64,000 nucleotides of DNA from Triglochin maritima. Taxonomy: Eukaryota > Streptophyta > Magnoliopsida > Alismatales > Juncaginaceae. The stretch covers positions 13,410,001 to 13,474,000 of the forward strand of contig OY821788.1 in the NCBI GenBank assembly GCA_963682175.1. Reading direction: 5' to 3'. A program made the position numbers and the translations under genes. Each line of letters opens with the position of its first letter. Position 1 is the stretch's first letter. The notes below the pieces were generated by a model. The model was given only the letters and a program-made list of their open reading frames with translations, was not told the DNA's origin and did not search any database. Below, piece by piece: positions 35,514-46,634 of this stretch.

Positions 35514-38083
35514 TTGAATTCAAAAATTGATTCAACCCGGTGCACTCAGATTTGGATTCGGGACATGAGTAATCGACTCTCACGAGTTCATCTAGATTCC
35601 AGTCTGGAACTTAGCCCCAATCCATCTGCTGCACCACCTCACCCGGATCCAATGGGTGAGAACGTAGTGGACCCACCTGTTGTGCAACCTATAACTCTGA
35701 GGGATCGATGCTATCCAGCGATGGCTGCTCAGCCATCGTGCATCGTTATGCCCACCATACCGGGTCGCGACTTCGAACTTAAGGCACAATACATGAGTAT
35801 GTTGCCTAAGTTCACCTCTAGGGAAGACCATATCTCTTCCTTAGAGAATTTGAGGAAATCTGCTCTCTTATGCAATACCAGCATATCCCTGAGGAGGCAG
35901 TGCGTCTGAAATTCGTGCCTCTAGCACTGAAGGACGACACTAAGAAATGGCTATATAGTCTAGCCGAAAGATCTATTAGGAGTTGGTCTGAGTTTGTTCA
36001 AGTATTCCTGAAAAAATATTTCCCCAACCATAAGACTATGAGGATTAGGAATGAAATTGTTGCATTCGTTCAGTCTGAGAGCAAGTCGTTCTATTCCTAT
36101 CTAGAAAGATTTAAAAGTGTTCTAACCCAATGCCCTCATCACGGAATCCCAAGATGGCAATTGTGCCAAATTATTTATGAGGGATTGACACCCACATCTA
36201 GGGTTATGCTAGAATCTGTAAGCCAATGGAACTTCATGTCGAAAAATGAAAATGATGCGTGGACTTTTCTTGAGGATTTAACTGAAAATAGTATGCAATG
36301 GGACAATGCTAGAACACCACTTAACCCGAGTATTGGATCTAGAATAGCAAGTCAACCCAAACCAGGTGTCTTAGCTGTAGATGCCAACATAGCGGCTGAA
36401 GCAAAACTAGCTACCCTTATGCCAAGAATGGAAAGTTTAGAGCTACAAACCAAAACCCGAGTGAATCAAGCCTCGTCTATCCCTTGCTCTAGACGTGGTC
36501 AGACTGGTCATGTAATGGAGGATTGTGCGGACTGGGAACAAGTTAATGCCATGTATAACCATGCTAGAAATGACCCATATGCATCAACCTATAACTCGGG
36601 TTGGCGTAATAATTCCAATTTCTCATCAAGCCAACAAGGTCAACCTCCTAGACAACAACCAAACTCGTATAACCAAAATAATACATCATCTGGGTTTAGT
36701 AACAATGGCGATCATGAGGTTAGGTTGACAAGCTTGGAAAATTTGATGAAAACCTTTATACAAACAACCAACCAGACCTTCCAAAGGCTAGAGACACAAG
36801 TCAGCCAACTAGCACAAATAGTAGGTGAAAGAGAAAAGGGTCGGTTTCCAAGTCAACCTGAGGTGAATCCAAGATCTAATAATTCATATCAGCCCTATCA
36901 ACCACCTTCAGGAAATAACAACCCTAGACCGGTTCAAATGGTTAATGAGGAAGGACCGTTCCAACAAATAAATGCAGTAGTATCATTACGGTCCGAAAGA
37001 CAGATTGACAATAATGTGGTAAATCCTAGAACGTCTAATCAATCTAGCCATCAAGCTACCACATATGACCTAACCATTGAACCCGACGTCCAATCTGAAA
37101 CGCCCAACCCACCTACTCAACCTGAACCCATAGCTCAACCTGAATTTGAGCGAGTCTATGTTTCTAAAGCCCCATTCCCCAATAGACTCAAAAAGAACTC
37201 AAGTGCACAAATAGAGAAAATCTTGGAAGTATTTAAGCAAGTTAAGGTGAACATTCCACTCTTAGACATGATTCAACAAATACCTGCTTATGCTAAATTC
37301 TTAAAAGATCTGTGCACTAAAAAGCGAAAAACGAACGTACCAAAGAAGACATTCTTAACTGCAAACATAAGCTCTATCCTGTCAAACTCGTCTCCTATAA
37401 AATATAAGGATCCTGGATGTCCCACAATTTCTTGTGCAATAGGAGATACTTTTATCAACAAAGCCCTTCTAGACCTTGGTGCTAGTGTTAACCTACTCCC
37501 GTACTCTGTCTATGAGCAAATGAACCTTGGTCCACTAAAACCCTCTAAGACAACCCTTCAATTTGCTGATTACTCTATTAAGAAACCAAGAGGTATAGTA
37601 GAGGATGTTTTGATCAAGGTTGGTGACTTCATTTACCCAGTAGATTTTGTCGTACTAGATACCGTACCTGTTGTAAATCCTAATCGACAAATCCCTGTAA
37701 TTCTAGGCAGACCCTTTTTAGCCACTTCTGAAGTATTGATAAACTGTCGAAATGGGCACATGCAATTATCTTTTGGGAACTTAAAAGCTGAATTTAATAT
37801 CTTTCATATTGATAGTGAGCCAGAAATAATATGCAATCAAAGTGATGTTGTGATGAAATTGCGTATCTATAAGATTTCTGAATCATCACAAAATCAAAAT
37901 GGAAGTAAGAAAAAGGGGAGGAATTCATCTACACACCCACCATCACTCGAGCAAATAAGAGAACCAATTTATGTGAGGGGTGTGGAACCTGTGACTCAGG
38001 ACTCTCATTGCAACATGGGGAACAATTCAATTGGATACATGCACCAATATGGTGTCATTCAATCCAGTTCTGACTATGGTTGA
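35514..38083 (+). pseudogene. gag-protease of the young element, one frameshift
   Basis: 35514-35909 encodes the Gag N-terminus (PGRDFELKAQYMSMLPKFTS). The rest is in a different frame from about 35846; the main open frame 35870-38083 is 737 residues. The shift fits loss of one T near 35837. The capsid region covers residues 1 to about 150 (FVPLALKDDTKKWLYSLAE, QCPHHGI). The zinc knuckle has lost its second Cys (CSRRGQTGHVMEDC). A Q/N/P-rich linker follows. The protease has the active site LLDLGASVNLLP (Asp at about residue 535) and ILGRPFLATS. The frame ends without RT. A 62-residue frame at 38546 is not recognised. Confidence 0.88.
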
Positions 38084-38169
38084 CTTTGAGCAAATTCCAT
38101 CCTTCCACCGCAGTTCACTAAGGTAATAAGTGCATTTGCTTTATATTTGCATACATTGAGGACAATGCA

Positions 38170-38192
38170 TGATTTAGGTGTGGGGGTGTTTA
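38170..38192 (+). other. upstream polypurine tract, young element
   Basis: AGGTGTGGGGGTGTT after the ATTGAGGACAATGCATG block, about 1 kb before the 3' LTR. It duplicates the purine tract found immediately before the LTR. Confidence 0.6.
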
Positions 38193-39149
38193 TATATATA
38201 TATATCTATGTAAATTCTGTTCTTAAAAAAAATTCAATGTTTCATGACATAGCTTAAGATTGAACTACCAAAACCCGAGTACAAATTGCATTGAGTTTTT
38301 TGTTCCTTATTATATAGTTCTGCTTGTAGAAACTATGACATAAATCTAAGTTCCAAAGAAATAACTCATTACCCTTTAAGACATGTATGCACTTAAATTG
38401 GATGAATCAAATCTTTGAAGTGGTTGATAAAAAGCAGAGGTTGAGGAAAATATACCGGGAAGTGTGGGCTTCTAATAGCAATTAAGCCTTGAGGAAAATA
38501 AAAGTAAAAATAAAGGAATAAAGTGAGGAAAGCACATTCTGCAAAATGATTACAAAAGCCCAAGCCTTTGAGTCACTGGTCCGTAGGGGTATCTTGAAAC
38601 CCGGTAACTTGAGTCTGCCAGCTCGGGATTATCGACCAAACTCGCTACACGAATGCAAAAAGGGTAAAAGTGTCAAAAAAAGCAAATGTGTTGAATCACG
38701 GAAAAAGAAAAAAATACTCAAGGCCCAAAGCTAAAAGAATGATCCATGTCATGGTTGATCCAAATGATACTTCACCACCAGAGGAGGCGTGCAAAATAAC
38801 TTAAGTGATATTATGTGTAGAAGGGTTAGTGGTGTGAATGTTGGAGGAACAAAGACCAAGTCATATTTTTTATGAGTTAAATTTATATAATGAGCATGCA
38901 AGAATTCTAAGAAAGATGTATAAGGTTGAGGTGGAGATATCGAGAGCTATTAATGAAATATTGAATTAAGACTTTGTGGGTGTGTCAACTGAAAACCCTC
39001 ACGAGACAAAACTCGTCCTCTAAGGAAACTTGGGGGGTTTAACGGCTTGTTGCACATGCTAAGTGCAACAGTGATTCCTACGAAAGTGAGTTAGGATTTC
39101 CCTGTTTTCATTTCTCTTATGTTCTGTTTTGCTAGGGACTAGCAAAATC

Positions 39150-39165
39150 TAGGTGTGGGGGTATT
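39150..39165 (+). other. terminal polypurine tract, young element
   Basis: AGGTGTGGGGGTATT directly before the 3' LTR start TGATGC. Confidence 0.85.
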
Positions 39166-40376
39166 TGATGCATTGCATACATTGCATCATATGTCTTTCA
39201 TTTAGATTGATTTTATATCAATAAATGCTACTAAGGTATGTGTTTAGTCCTATTTACAGAATACAGGGACCTGAATGCAAATTACTCACATCCCGAGCAT
39301 AAACGCATGCAAAAAACTCATTTCTATCATAAAGACCAAGCTCAAGATTATCGGGTTACAAATGGAAATGTATCCAAGCATAAAAGCATTCAAGATCTAA
39401 TTACAAAAAGAACAAGGACTTAAGCACAAAAGTAGTCGGGGACATAATTGCAAGAAGCCAAGGACCTAATTGCAATTCACGAGTTATTATGGAGAAAATC
39501 TAAAGAAAAATCAATGTGGATCTCCAAGTATATGAAGGAAATAATTTGGAGCTCAAGAGAATGGAAAGAAATCATCCAGACGCGCAAAGGAGGATAAAAT
39601 CATACCATAAACACTCAGCAAAAATCCGGATTGAATCTGAATTGATTATGCGGCGTTTCCGCCGCACAACACCTACAACCTGCGGCGATTCCGCCGCCCC
39701 CTTAGCAATCCGTGTGCTCCAATTTTGTCCAGTCGTGTCTGGACACGTGTACTTTCCAATTTTATACTTAGGTCCCTTGTAGCAACTATAAATAGCCCCG
39801 AGAACGATGTTAAAAGGGTCCTTAGTCCCTTAGCTTATGTTCTAGTTTTTATTCCTTAGTTTAATAAATTTTTCTTGTTTTATTTCTTGTTTTTAGTTTT
39901 CTTTTGTAATTCCTCTAGGATCCCTTCTCCTTCCTCCCATCCATGAGTTTCTAACTCTTTCCAAAGGGTGGAGGTGACGGATTTAGGGTGAAGAGAAGAT
40001 GAATAAATGTTATTATTTTAATTTCGTGATTAGTATATTTTGATTACTTGAGTTTATGTTAAATCATTTATCATGTAATGCTTCATAACTAACACGATTT
40101 ATTATAAGTTTCTGAATTCTCTAATCTAAACCTTAAATCTAAACCTCCACCCAACGGAATTCACTTCTTTATTCTTGTTTTAGTTTTAATCGTTCATATT
40201 TCTTGCTTTAGATAATTAAAACCCAAAAATCTCAAAAACCCAATTTATTCTTCTCTCCTTCTTTCCCCCAATCGAAATCACACTAATAACAAATCTCTCC
40301 CTCTTTGTGTTCGACCCGTACTTGCCACGTCTTCATTGACACCGTGCACTTGCGGTATAAATTAAAATTATCATCA
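39166..40376 (+). repeat. 3' LTR of the young gypsy element
   Basis: 1,211 bp, near-identical to 32998-34207. Differences include CCCACA/CTCACA near position 290 and GTCGTG/ACCGTG near the end. It ends ATCATCA, then AGGTT. Confidence 0.92.
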
Positions 40377-40381
40377 AGGTT

Positions 40382-40726
40382 TTAGTATCCAAGTTGATTA
40401 AATGGGATTTTTGGCTTAAAAGGTAAATTGGGAGCGGTAAAAAAACTAAAACAAATCAAGAAACATGCTCCCAAACACCAAACATGAAGTGTTATCTACA
40501 GGAGAAACTACGGGACTAGCAGAGATTACCAGACCGCCAATTGGCGGTTTCAAACCGCTGACAAGCGGTCTGCTTAGCTCCAAACGCTTCTCCCAAGCTC
40601 CCACCAAAATCTGGATCTCACCTGACCACCTGGACAACACTACAACTAAAATGAAAAATTAAAACCACTTGAATCACCCAAGCAAAAGTTGGGACAAGGC
40701 GTTCCCCGGCAATGGCGCCAAATACT
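40382..40726 (-). mobile_element. leader of element F with palindromes and primer site
   Basis: Continues F from 32992. GACCGCCAATTGGCGGTT is at 40532-40549. A second inverted repeat, ACCGCT-GACA-AGCGGT, at 40554-40569 has both arms changed together relative to the first. A primer site with one mismatch (minus strand) is at 40703-40720, six bases from the LTR. Confidence 0.75.
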
Positions 40727-43700
40727 TGTTAAACGTTTTACAAAATAACCGCAAGTGCACGACCGTCGGTGAAGATAGGGCAAATACGGGTCAATCCACA
40801 GGGAGTGTCGCCAACCTTTGAGTGAGTGAAATCAAGTGAGAAATAACAATAGAAGAATAGATTATTACGCTACTATTAAAAGAAGATTATACTATGAACG
40901 CAAAACAAAATAGATTATGATGCAAATGAAAACTAGAAAAATTCAGCAAACGATACGGAACGAAATATGGATGAACCCCCGAAGGATGGAGTGTGTGCAG
41001 ATACGAGAAGAGAGAAGTGATGAATGACGTATGTAAGCATGTATGTGTATGTGTATGTGTATGTGTGTCATGGTGTGTCTTCATGCATAGAACGTGTCTA
41101 AAGATTTGGTAAGATCTATCAATCCATTCGCACACCATATTAGCAATGACTACTTTGTAGGATCGTCTATGATTGGATTTTCTAATCACTTCTAGGGTTA
41201 ATTAACCTCTACTTGCTTAATCAAAGATGCAGCGGAAATTAACAAAAACAAGCAATTAGGGAAGGAAATATGCAAACCACAAGATGAAGACAATGTGATT
41301 TTATAGAGGTTCGGCCTCCCGCCTACTTCCTCTCTTGCAAGCTCCGCTCGATATCCCTCGAGCTCCGCCTATATCTTCACTATCAATCTCGTTCCGGACC
41401 GAGATTAAGCCTTTACAACACAAGCTCCACGAACAACCCTCGCTAGCTTGATTTCTTCCTCTCACAACCCGAGAGGGGTTTTCACCAAAATCCTTGCTTA
41501 TTGAACAACAAATGAGTGGGACAACACTCTCTAACTCTTGAGCACACTTTGAGAATGATTTGACTATGATCAAAGGTGTGGAATTTAGGCTTAGAGTGTA
41601 GGAATGAGGATTTTGGAGCTTGAAAGTTTCTCTCTAGTGTATAGAATAAATAGTGGTGGGAGAGTTGTCTAAACAAGGTTTGGGAAACTTTTTATAAGCT
41701 CTAAGTGGTTTATAGCCATTGGGACACGTATGGTAAGTTGTTGTGTAAGAAACACAAAATAGTGAAGTGCAAGTCACAATTTAGGATAGAATCGGTTGAC
41801 CAAATCAGGCATACCGGTTGACCGGTCGGTCACATCTGGCTACAACTTAAGTTCAGTTAAGTGAACGGTCGAACTAAATTGGGGATCGATCGATCGTTCT
41901 GGGGGGTTTGGTCTGGTAAAAGGTCAAACGGTCGAACTAAGGAAAATGTTTGTTCAATCGGAAACTTCGAGGCACTTCTGGTTTCATGGAGAAAAAGAGT
42001 TTCGGTCGACCGTGATCTAGGATACGTTCGATCGGAAACATCTAGAGTGTTCAGGGTGACCAAATATTGTTTGATCGGTCGACTGCTAGGTAAATATCGA
42101 TGGACCAAAAGTCTCGTAAATTTGGGGTTTTGGGAAATCCTACCGTTGAGGAAAACGACAAATCTAACGGTTAAGTGACACGTGTAGACGGTTGAACAAA
42201 AGACTTGCAACAATCGATCGGTAAATCACTATTGGTTATAACTGAATAAAAGGACAAAACTGATCGAACAGAAAACTTATTTCGGTCCACCGATTTAGCT
42301 CAGAAAGGTTAGGCTTAGTGATTTTTGGTCTAAGTTTTAGGTGACATATTGAAGTCCAAATGTTATAAGATTTTGTTTGTAACTTGTCTAAGGAACTTAG
42401 TGTGTGTTTAAGTTGATTTTAGCTCAAGTATGCTCAAGTACACAACATTCTAAGACTCTAAATAAATAAAGGTTACATGTCTTCAAAGAAGCTTTGATTA
42501 CATGTCTTGACTTCATTTCCCTCTTTCTTGAGTCTTGATCACCTGTAGAGGTTAGCACAATACAATATGTATGTTATGCATTATGTGTGTTACTCTGCAT
42601 TGATTATAATTACGATTAGGTTGATTAAATCATCAAAACATAGATTAAGGCCAAAAAAACCAACATACTTGATTATCATGAGATGAGGCTCAACATGAGA
42701 AGTGTCTAAAATTATGGAAAACTCATCAAAAACCAGGAACTCATATGCAGAACAAAGCTAAGCATGAGAGGTGTCTAAAAATCATGGCAAAACTCATCAA
42801 AACAAAGTTTCTTCAATCAATCAAGCGAGCAAACACTAATACAAACACACGACTAACATGTAGCATATCCAATAGAAAATTTCTGCCAATAAATATGAGG
42901 AAACCAAGCATGAAAAGTGTCTTATGGCAAAACCCATCAAAAATCCCCCAACATGTAGATGATTAAAACAAACCCGATGAACATACAAACATTCAAGTCT
43001 ACACAATCAAAATTCGTCAAACATCAAAACCTCATAACATAAATTTACATCATCACCACCCCCTAAAAGGGGATGGAACTACTCATTATGCTAACATTCA
43101 TATTAAGAAGAGAAAACATTCTAATTATACTAAGATTACTAAAATACAATTAAGCTAAGCATGCAAGAATTAAAAGAGACAACATGAAACTAACAAATAT
43201 TTATTTTATTCATGACTCACATAATAAGTAGCATATCTCCACTTGAGTTTTTGCTTCAAAGCTTTACTCCAAGTAAAGAAAATGACCACCAAGCAAGGAG
43301 TTTATTACAAAGGATAAAGAAGAGTTCTATTTATAGACATGAAAAAGGCAACTGAGGACACTCCCCCGATGTGAGACTAATTAAACATTCATTGAATAGA
43401 CATAAACACATAACCCATATCCACGTGAAACCAGATTGGAATTCGAGAAAAAGGGACCATTAATTGGAGGTCTTGGGCCGCCAATTGGTAGTCACTTTTT
43501 TGTCGGATTGGACCCATTTTCGGATATATTCTTTAGTGTTTCACTTCTTCACGTGGGGTGCACTCAGATCGGTTATTGGACTCTTTGCCCGAATCTAATT
43601 GCCAAAATACTCATAATGATGGTACGGAGTTTCTCAGTTTGTTATTTTGTCCCTTCAGGCTTACGTTCAGGTCCTTCCCTTTTGCAGATGAGTCTTTGTG

Positions 43701-43878
43701 TATGATCGAGAGGTCCATTTTGCTTCATTTAAGTTCTTTCTTCTTACATTTCAGTCATTTTTTATTCTCTTCTTTATTACCTAATACCTGAAATATAACA
43801 ACAAACACTCGAGTAACAATATTGAGGTAAAATTAAGGATATATAGCATGAATATGATGCATGATATGCTACTAATCA
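40727..43878 (-). repeat. 5' LTR of element F, split by a copia solo LTR
   Basis: LTR parts are 40727-41155 and 42671-43878, about 1.64 kb. Ends TGTTAAACG and CTAATCA. TATA box at 43328-43335. Degenerate palindromes at 43455-43472 and 43476-43493 begin 120 and 141 bp upstream of it. A (GTGTAT)n microsatellite lies at about 41040-41070. Confidence 0.8.
41156..42665 (-). repeat. copia solo LTR in the F LTR
   Basis: 1,510 bp, plus-strand ends TGTAGGATCG and AAACCAACA, target duplication TACTT (41151-41155 and 42666-42670). Same family as the LTRs at 49293 and 52933. No internal sequence remains. A decayed CGGTCGACCG array occupies about 41805-42290, with one exact copy near 42003. Confidence 0.88.
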
Positions 43879-45668
43879 ACGGGTTTTGGGGAATTCGGGT
43901 TTATGTCCATCAACATAACCATGAACTTCCATTTGCACGTCACGTTGGTGAGATCTTTTTTTGTTCATCCATAAATCCATGTAGTATCATACTTACATTC
44001 ATTGAGAACAATACATGAAGTAAGTGTGGGGGGTACTTTACGTATGTACATAGTTGAGCATTTTTTCTTTTGTTTGTATTGTTAAGGTGATGACAGTGTG
44101 CTGCAATTTACATTGATATATCTGTTATACCATGATCATTGGGTGACTTGCCTTCTTTTACTTCCCTAGTACTTTATTATTCCTTTTCTTTCAAAATGTT
44201 TACGTGTTTGGGAAAGAAAATCTATTTTAGGAATGTTTCATTAGTCTCACATCGGGGGATTGTCCCCAGTTGCTTTTTTCATGTCTATAAATAGAACTCT
44301 TATTCCTCATTTGTAATCTAAGAATTGCTTAGTGGTCATTCTCTCTACTTGGGGGGGGGGGTTTGTGCAGTCGGATTCCGAGGGAATACGACGGAAACGG
44401 AATTTGGATTCCGGTTGACTCCGGAAAGGAGTTGTTTGTGCACGAAAACATGGATTCCGTCGGATTTTGTGGTATGTATAAAATTTTCTTTGAGTTTTCC
44501 GTCACTTTGAGGTCGGAAAGCCACGGAAACCGAATTTTTTCGGTCGACCGTCAACCATTCGGTCCACCGAAATGAATATAACGGACGACCGAACATATTT
44601 CGGTCCACCGAATTCGTAACTGAAATGACCCGTTCGGACGACCGAACTTAGTTCGGTCTTCCATTTACGTTCACTCTGAGAAGTCACATTTCGATCGACC
44701 GAAACTAGTTCGGTAGTCCGTTTTCTTTATCCCCATTTCCCAAATCACTTTCTGACGCATGCACAAACAACAAATTTCAGTCAAAGGGAAACTATTTTCC
44801 ACTGGATTATGTTTTCCTTTACTTTCCGGTTGACTCCGAAAATCACTTTCCGTCACTTTCCACGCCACTAACACCCGCTTGGAGTAAAGTCTTGGAGCAA
44901 AACTCAAGTGGAAAAAAGTACTGCTTATAATGTGAGTTATCAATAAAGTATTTTTTTCTTAGTTTGTTCTAATGTTGTCTCTTTTAATGTTTGTATGTTT
45001 AGCTTAGTTTTGTTATCTTAATCTTAGTATAATTAGTAGAATGTCTTTTCTCCTTAATACAATTGTTAGTTTAATGTGTAGCGAGTAGCTCAATCCCCCT
45101 TTGAGGGTGAAGATGATGTTTATACATGTAATGAAGAATGTGAATGAATGTTATCTTATGTAATATGTGATGAATGTGAATGTATGCTTGTTTGTTTAAA
45201 AGAGAATACTTAACTTGATGGTTTTGCCATAATCATTAGGTATTTTTCATGCTTGTTTAGGTTCTTAATAACCAACTTGTTTATGATCATGTTAATCAAC
45301 TAAGTTAGTGATTGGAATGATAGGTTTTGCCACAATCATTAGGTACTTCTGATGCAGGAAAACACAACCTACACTTGTGCCTTATTGAATGCATTCTTTA
45401 CCACATTATCACATGTGTACACACACTTCACCCTTTGGGGGTTTCCGTTACTGAATTTCATCTTGCTTTGCTAGTTGCTTAGTTAGTCTTGTGCTTTTAT
45501 CTTTCTTGTTGGTTAATTGTTTGTTTAGTGTAATCAAACTTTTTCTCCCCTTTATTTTCCACTTGATTTCTGAAGAACCAGAGTTGACACACCTCCTTTT
45601 GGACTCGACCTGTACTTGCCACTGCTTCATCGCGGGCATGCACTTGCGGTATTAAAGCTTAATCAAAA
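43879..45668 (+). mobile_element. gypsy 3' end and LTR fragment, plus strand, with MITE
   Basis: 43879-44221 matches the 3' noncoding region of H in reverse, including the GAGAACAATACATGAAG block and GTGTGGGGGG tract. It joins mid-LTR sequence at about 44222 by a deletion that removed the promoter end. The LTR (TATA at 44286, CACTTGCGGTATTAAAGC near the end) finishes at about 45668. The Harbinger-like MITE at 44351-44877 interrupts it. Confidence 0.65.
44351..44877 (+). mobile_element. Harbinger-like MITE A
   Basis: 527 bp with imperfect terminal inverted repeats (GGGGGGTTTGTG / rc GGGTGTTAGTGG) and a 3-bp duplication CTT (44348-44350, 44878-44880). The empty site TACTTGGAGTAAAG is present in the F LTR near 43272 (reverse). 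Internal CGGTCGACCG and variants lie at about 44541-44705. It is an inverted relative of MITE B at 58344. No coding capacity. Confidence 0.82.
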
Positions 45669-46045
45669 CATCACTCGAAAACTCATATTTGCTTGGATGT
45701 CCCTAAGTAAAACCCTTGTTTGCTTGGATATCATTAGACCTGAAATTCATGTCCCTCTACTAACTTCCCGTTAATACCGTCATTAACATCGTTAACTATA
45801 TTATTATTTAATTTGAGATTTTGCAAAACAACTCCGAACTATATGTATTTTTCCATTTCCGATTATTCAGCATCCGGGTTGTGTCTATATCCGTTTTTTA
45901 AGAATATGAATATTATTTTTTTGTATCCATGGTGATCTGTATTTGTATCCGATTAACGAAAATGGATATAGATATAGACATACTTATATTCGTGCCATAT
46001 TTGTATTGTTTCCACCCGTAATTTTCAGTTTGGAACCACAACTCG
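45669..46045. other. intergenic, no gene seen
   Basis: AT-rich sequence with several TATCC/GGATA repeats. Nothing else is recognised. Confidence 0.4.
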
Positions 46046-46053
46046 TCTCACAT

Positions 46054-46626
46054 TAGACCTGGCAATCGTGTCGTGTCGGGTACTTTCGTGTCGTGTTTTT
46101 TTCCATGTACCCAACAAATTCGGTAGACACGAACACGACCCGATAAACTTTCGTGTCTTCTAAAACGAACCCAAACACGACACGTAACAGTTCATTGAAA
46201 CACGACCACGACCCGGAAATACACGTATCTAATTCAAAATCTTACTTAAACAGAGATGTATACCTACGTACAAGGATTACAAAGCTAGTTCAAGGCTCAA
46301 GGATTACAAAGCTACACAACTTGTTAGCAAAGTACTGAGAATAAAGGCCTTAAACCATGTGGACTTCGAACCTGCGCCTCCAAACCACTCCTACTGCGTC
46401 TAAACCATTGCACCAGCGGAAAACACATGTTTGTTCTTAGGTTTTAATTAATTAGTATCATTCGTGTACTTTTCAGGTACACGGAATGAAGACACGAAAA
46501 CGACACGAAATTTTTCCGTGTACACGAAAACACGACACGAACACGACACGAAACACGAAATCCTTAAACCCAAACACTATTTTTTCGTGTCGTGTTTTCG
46601 TATTTCGTGTCAAATTGCCAGGTCTA
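46054..46626. mobile_element. hAT-like MITE with CGTGTCGTG repeats
   Basis: 573 bp. Terminal inverted repeat TAGACCTGGCAAT and a perfect 8-bp target duplication TCTCACAT (46046-46053, 46627-46634), the hAT hallmark. Both halves are rich in CGTGTCGTG/CACGACACG. No transposase. It lies about 0.8 kb upstream of the MACPF start codon. Confidence 0.85.
46350..46425 (-). pseudogene. tRNA-like segment inside the hAT-like MITE
   Basis: On the minus strand, a GCTGGTGCAATGG start resembles an A box and GGTTCGAAGTCC resembles a B box, about 45 bp apart. The sequence cannot be folded by eye into a full cloverleaf, so it is a tRNA pseudogene or a SINE head captured by the MITE. Confidence 0.45.
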
Positions 46627-46634
46627 TCTCACAT

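Larger units (their letters stand above)
32998..40376 (+). mobile_element. young gag-protease-only gypsy element
   Basis: 7.38 kb, with LTRs 32998-34207 and 39166-40376 and the target duplication AGGTT (32993-32997 and 40377-40381). The LTRs differ at roughly a dozen positions by eye, about 1%. The internal region has primer site, leader, gag-protease and two polypurine tracts, but no reverse transcriptase, RNase H or integrase. It must have been copied with enzymes supplied by another element. It interrupts the leader of element F. Confidence 0.92.

Noticed and set aside
46350..46425. Functional tRNA gene on the minus strand
   Set aside because: Box-like sequences are present but a full acceptor stem and cloverleaf could not be drawn, and it is inside a MITE.
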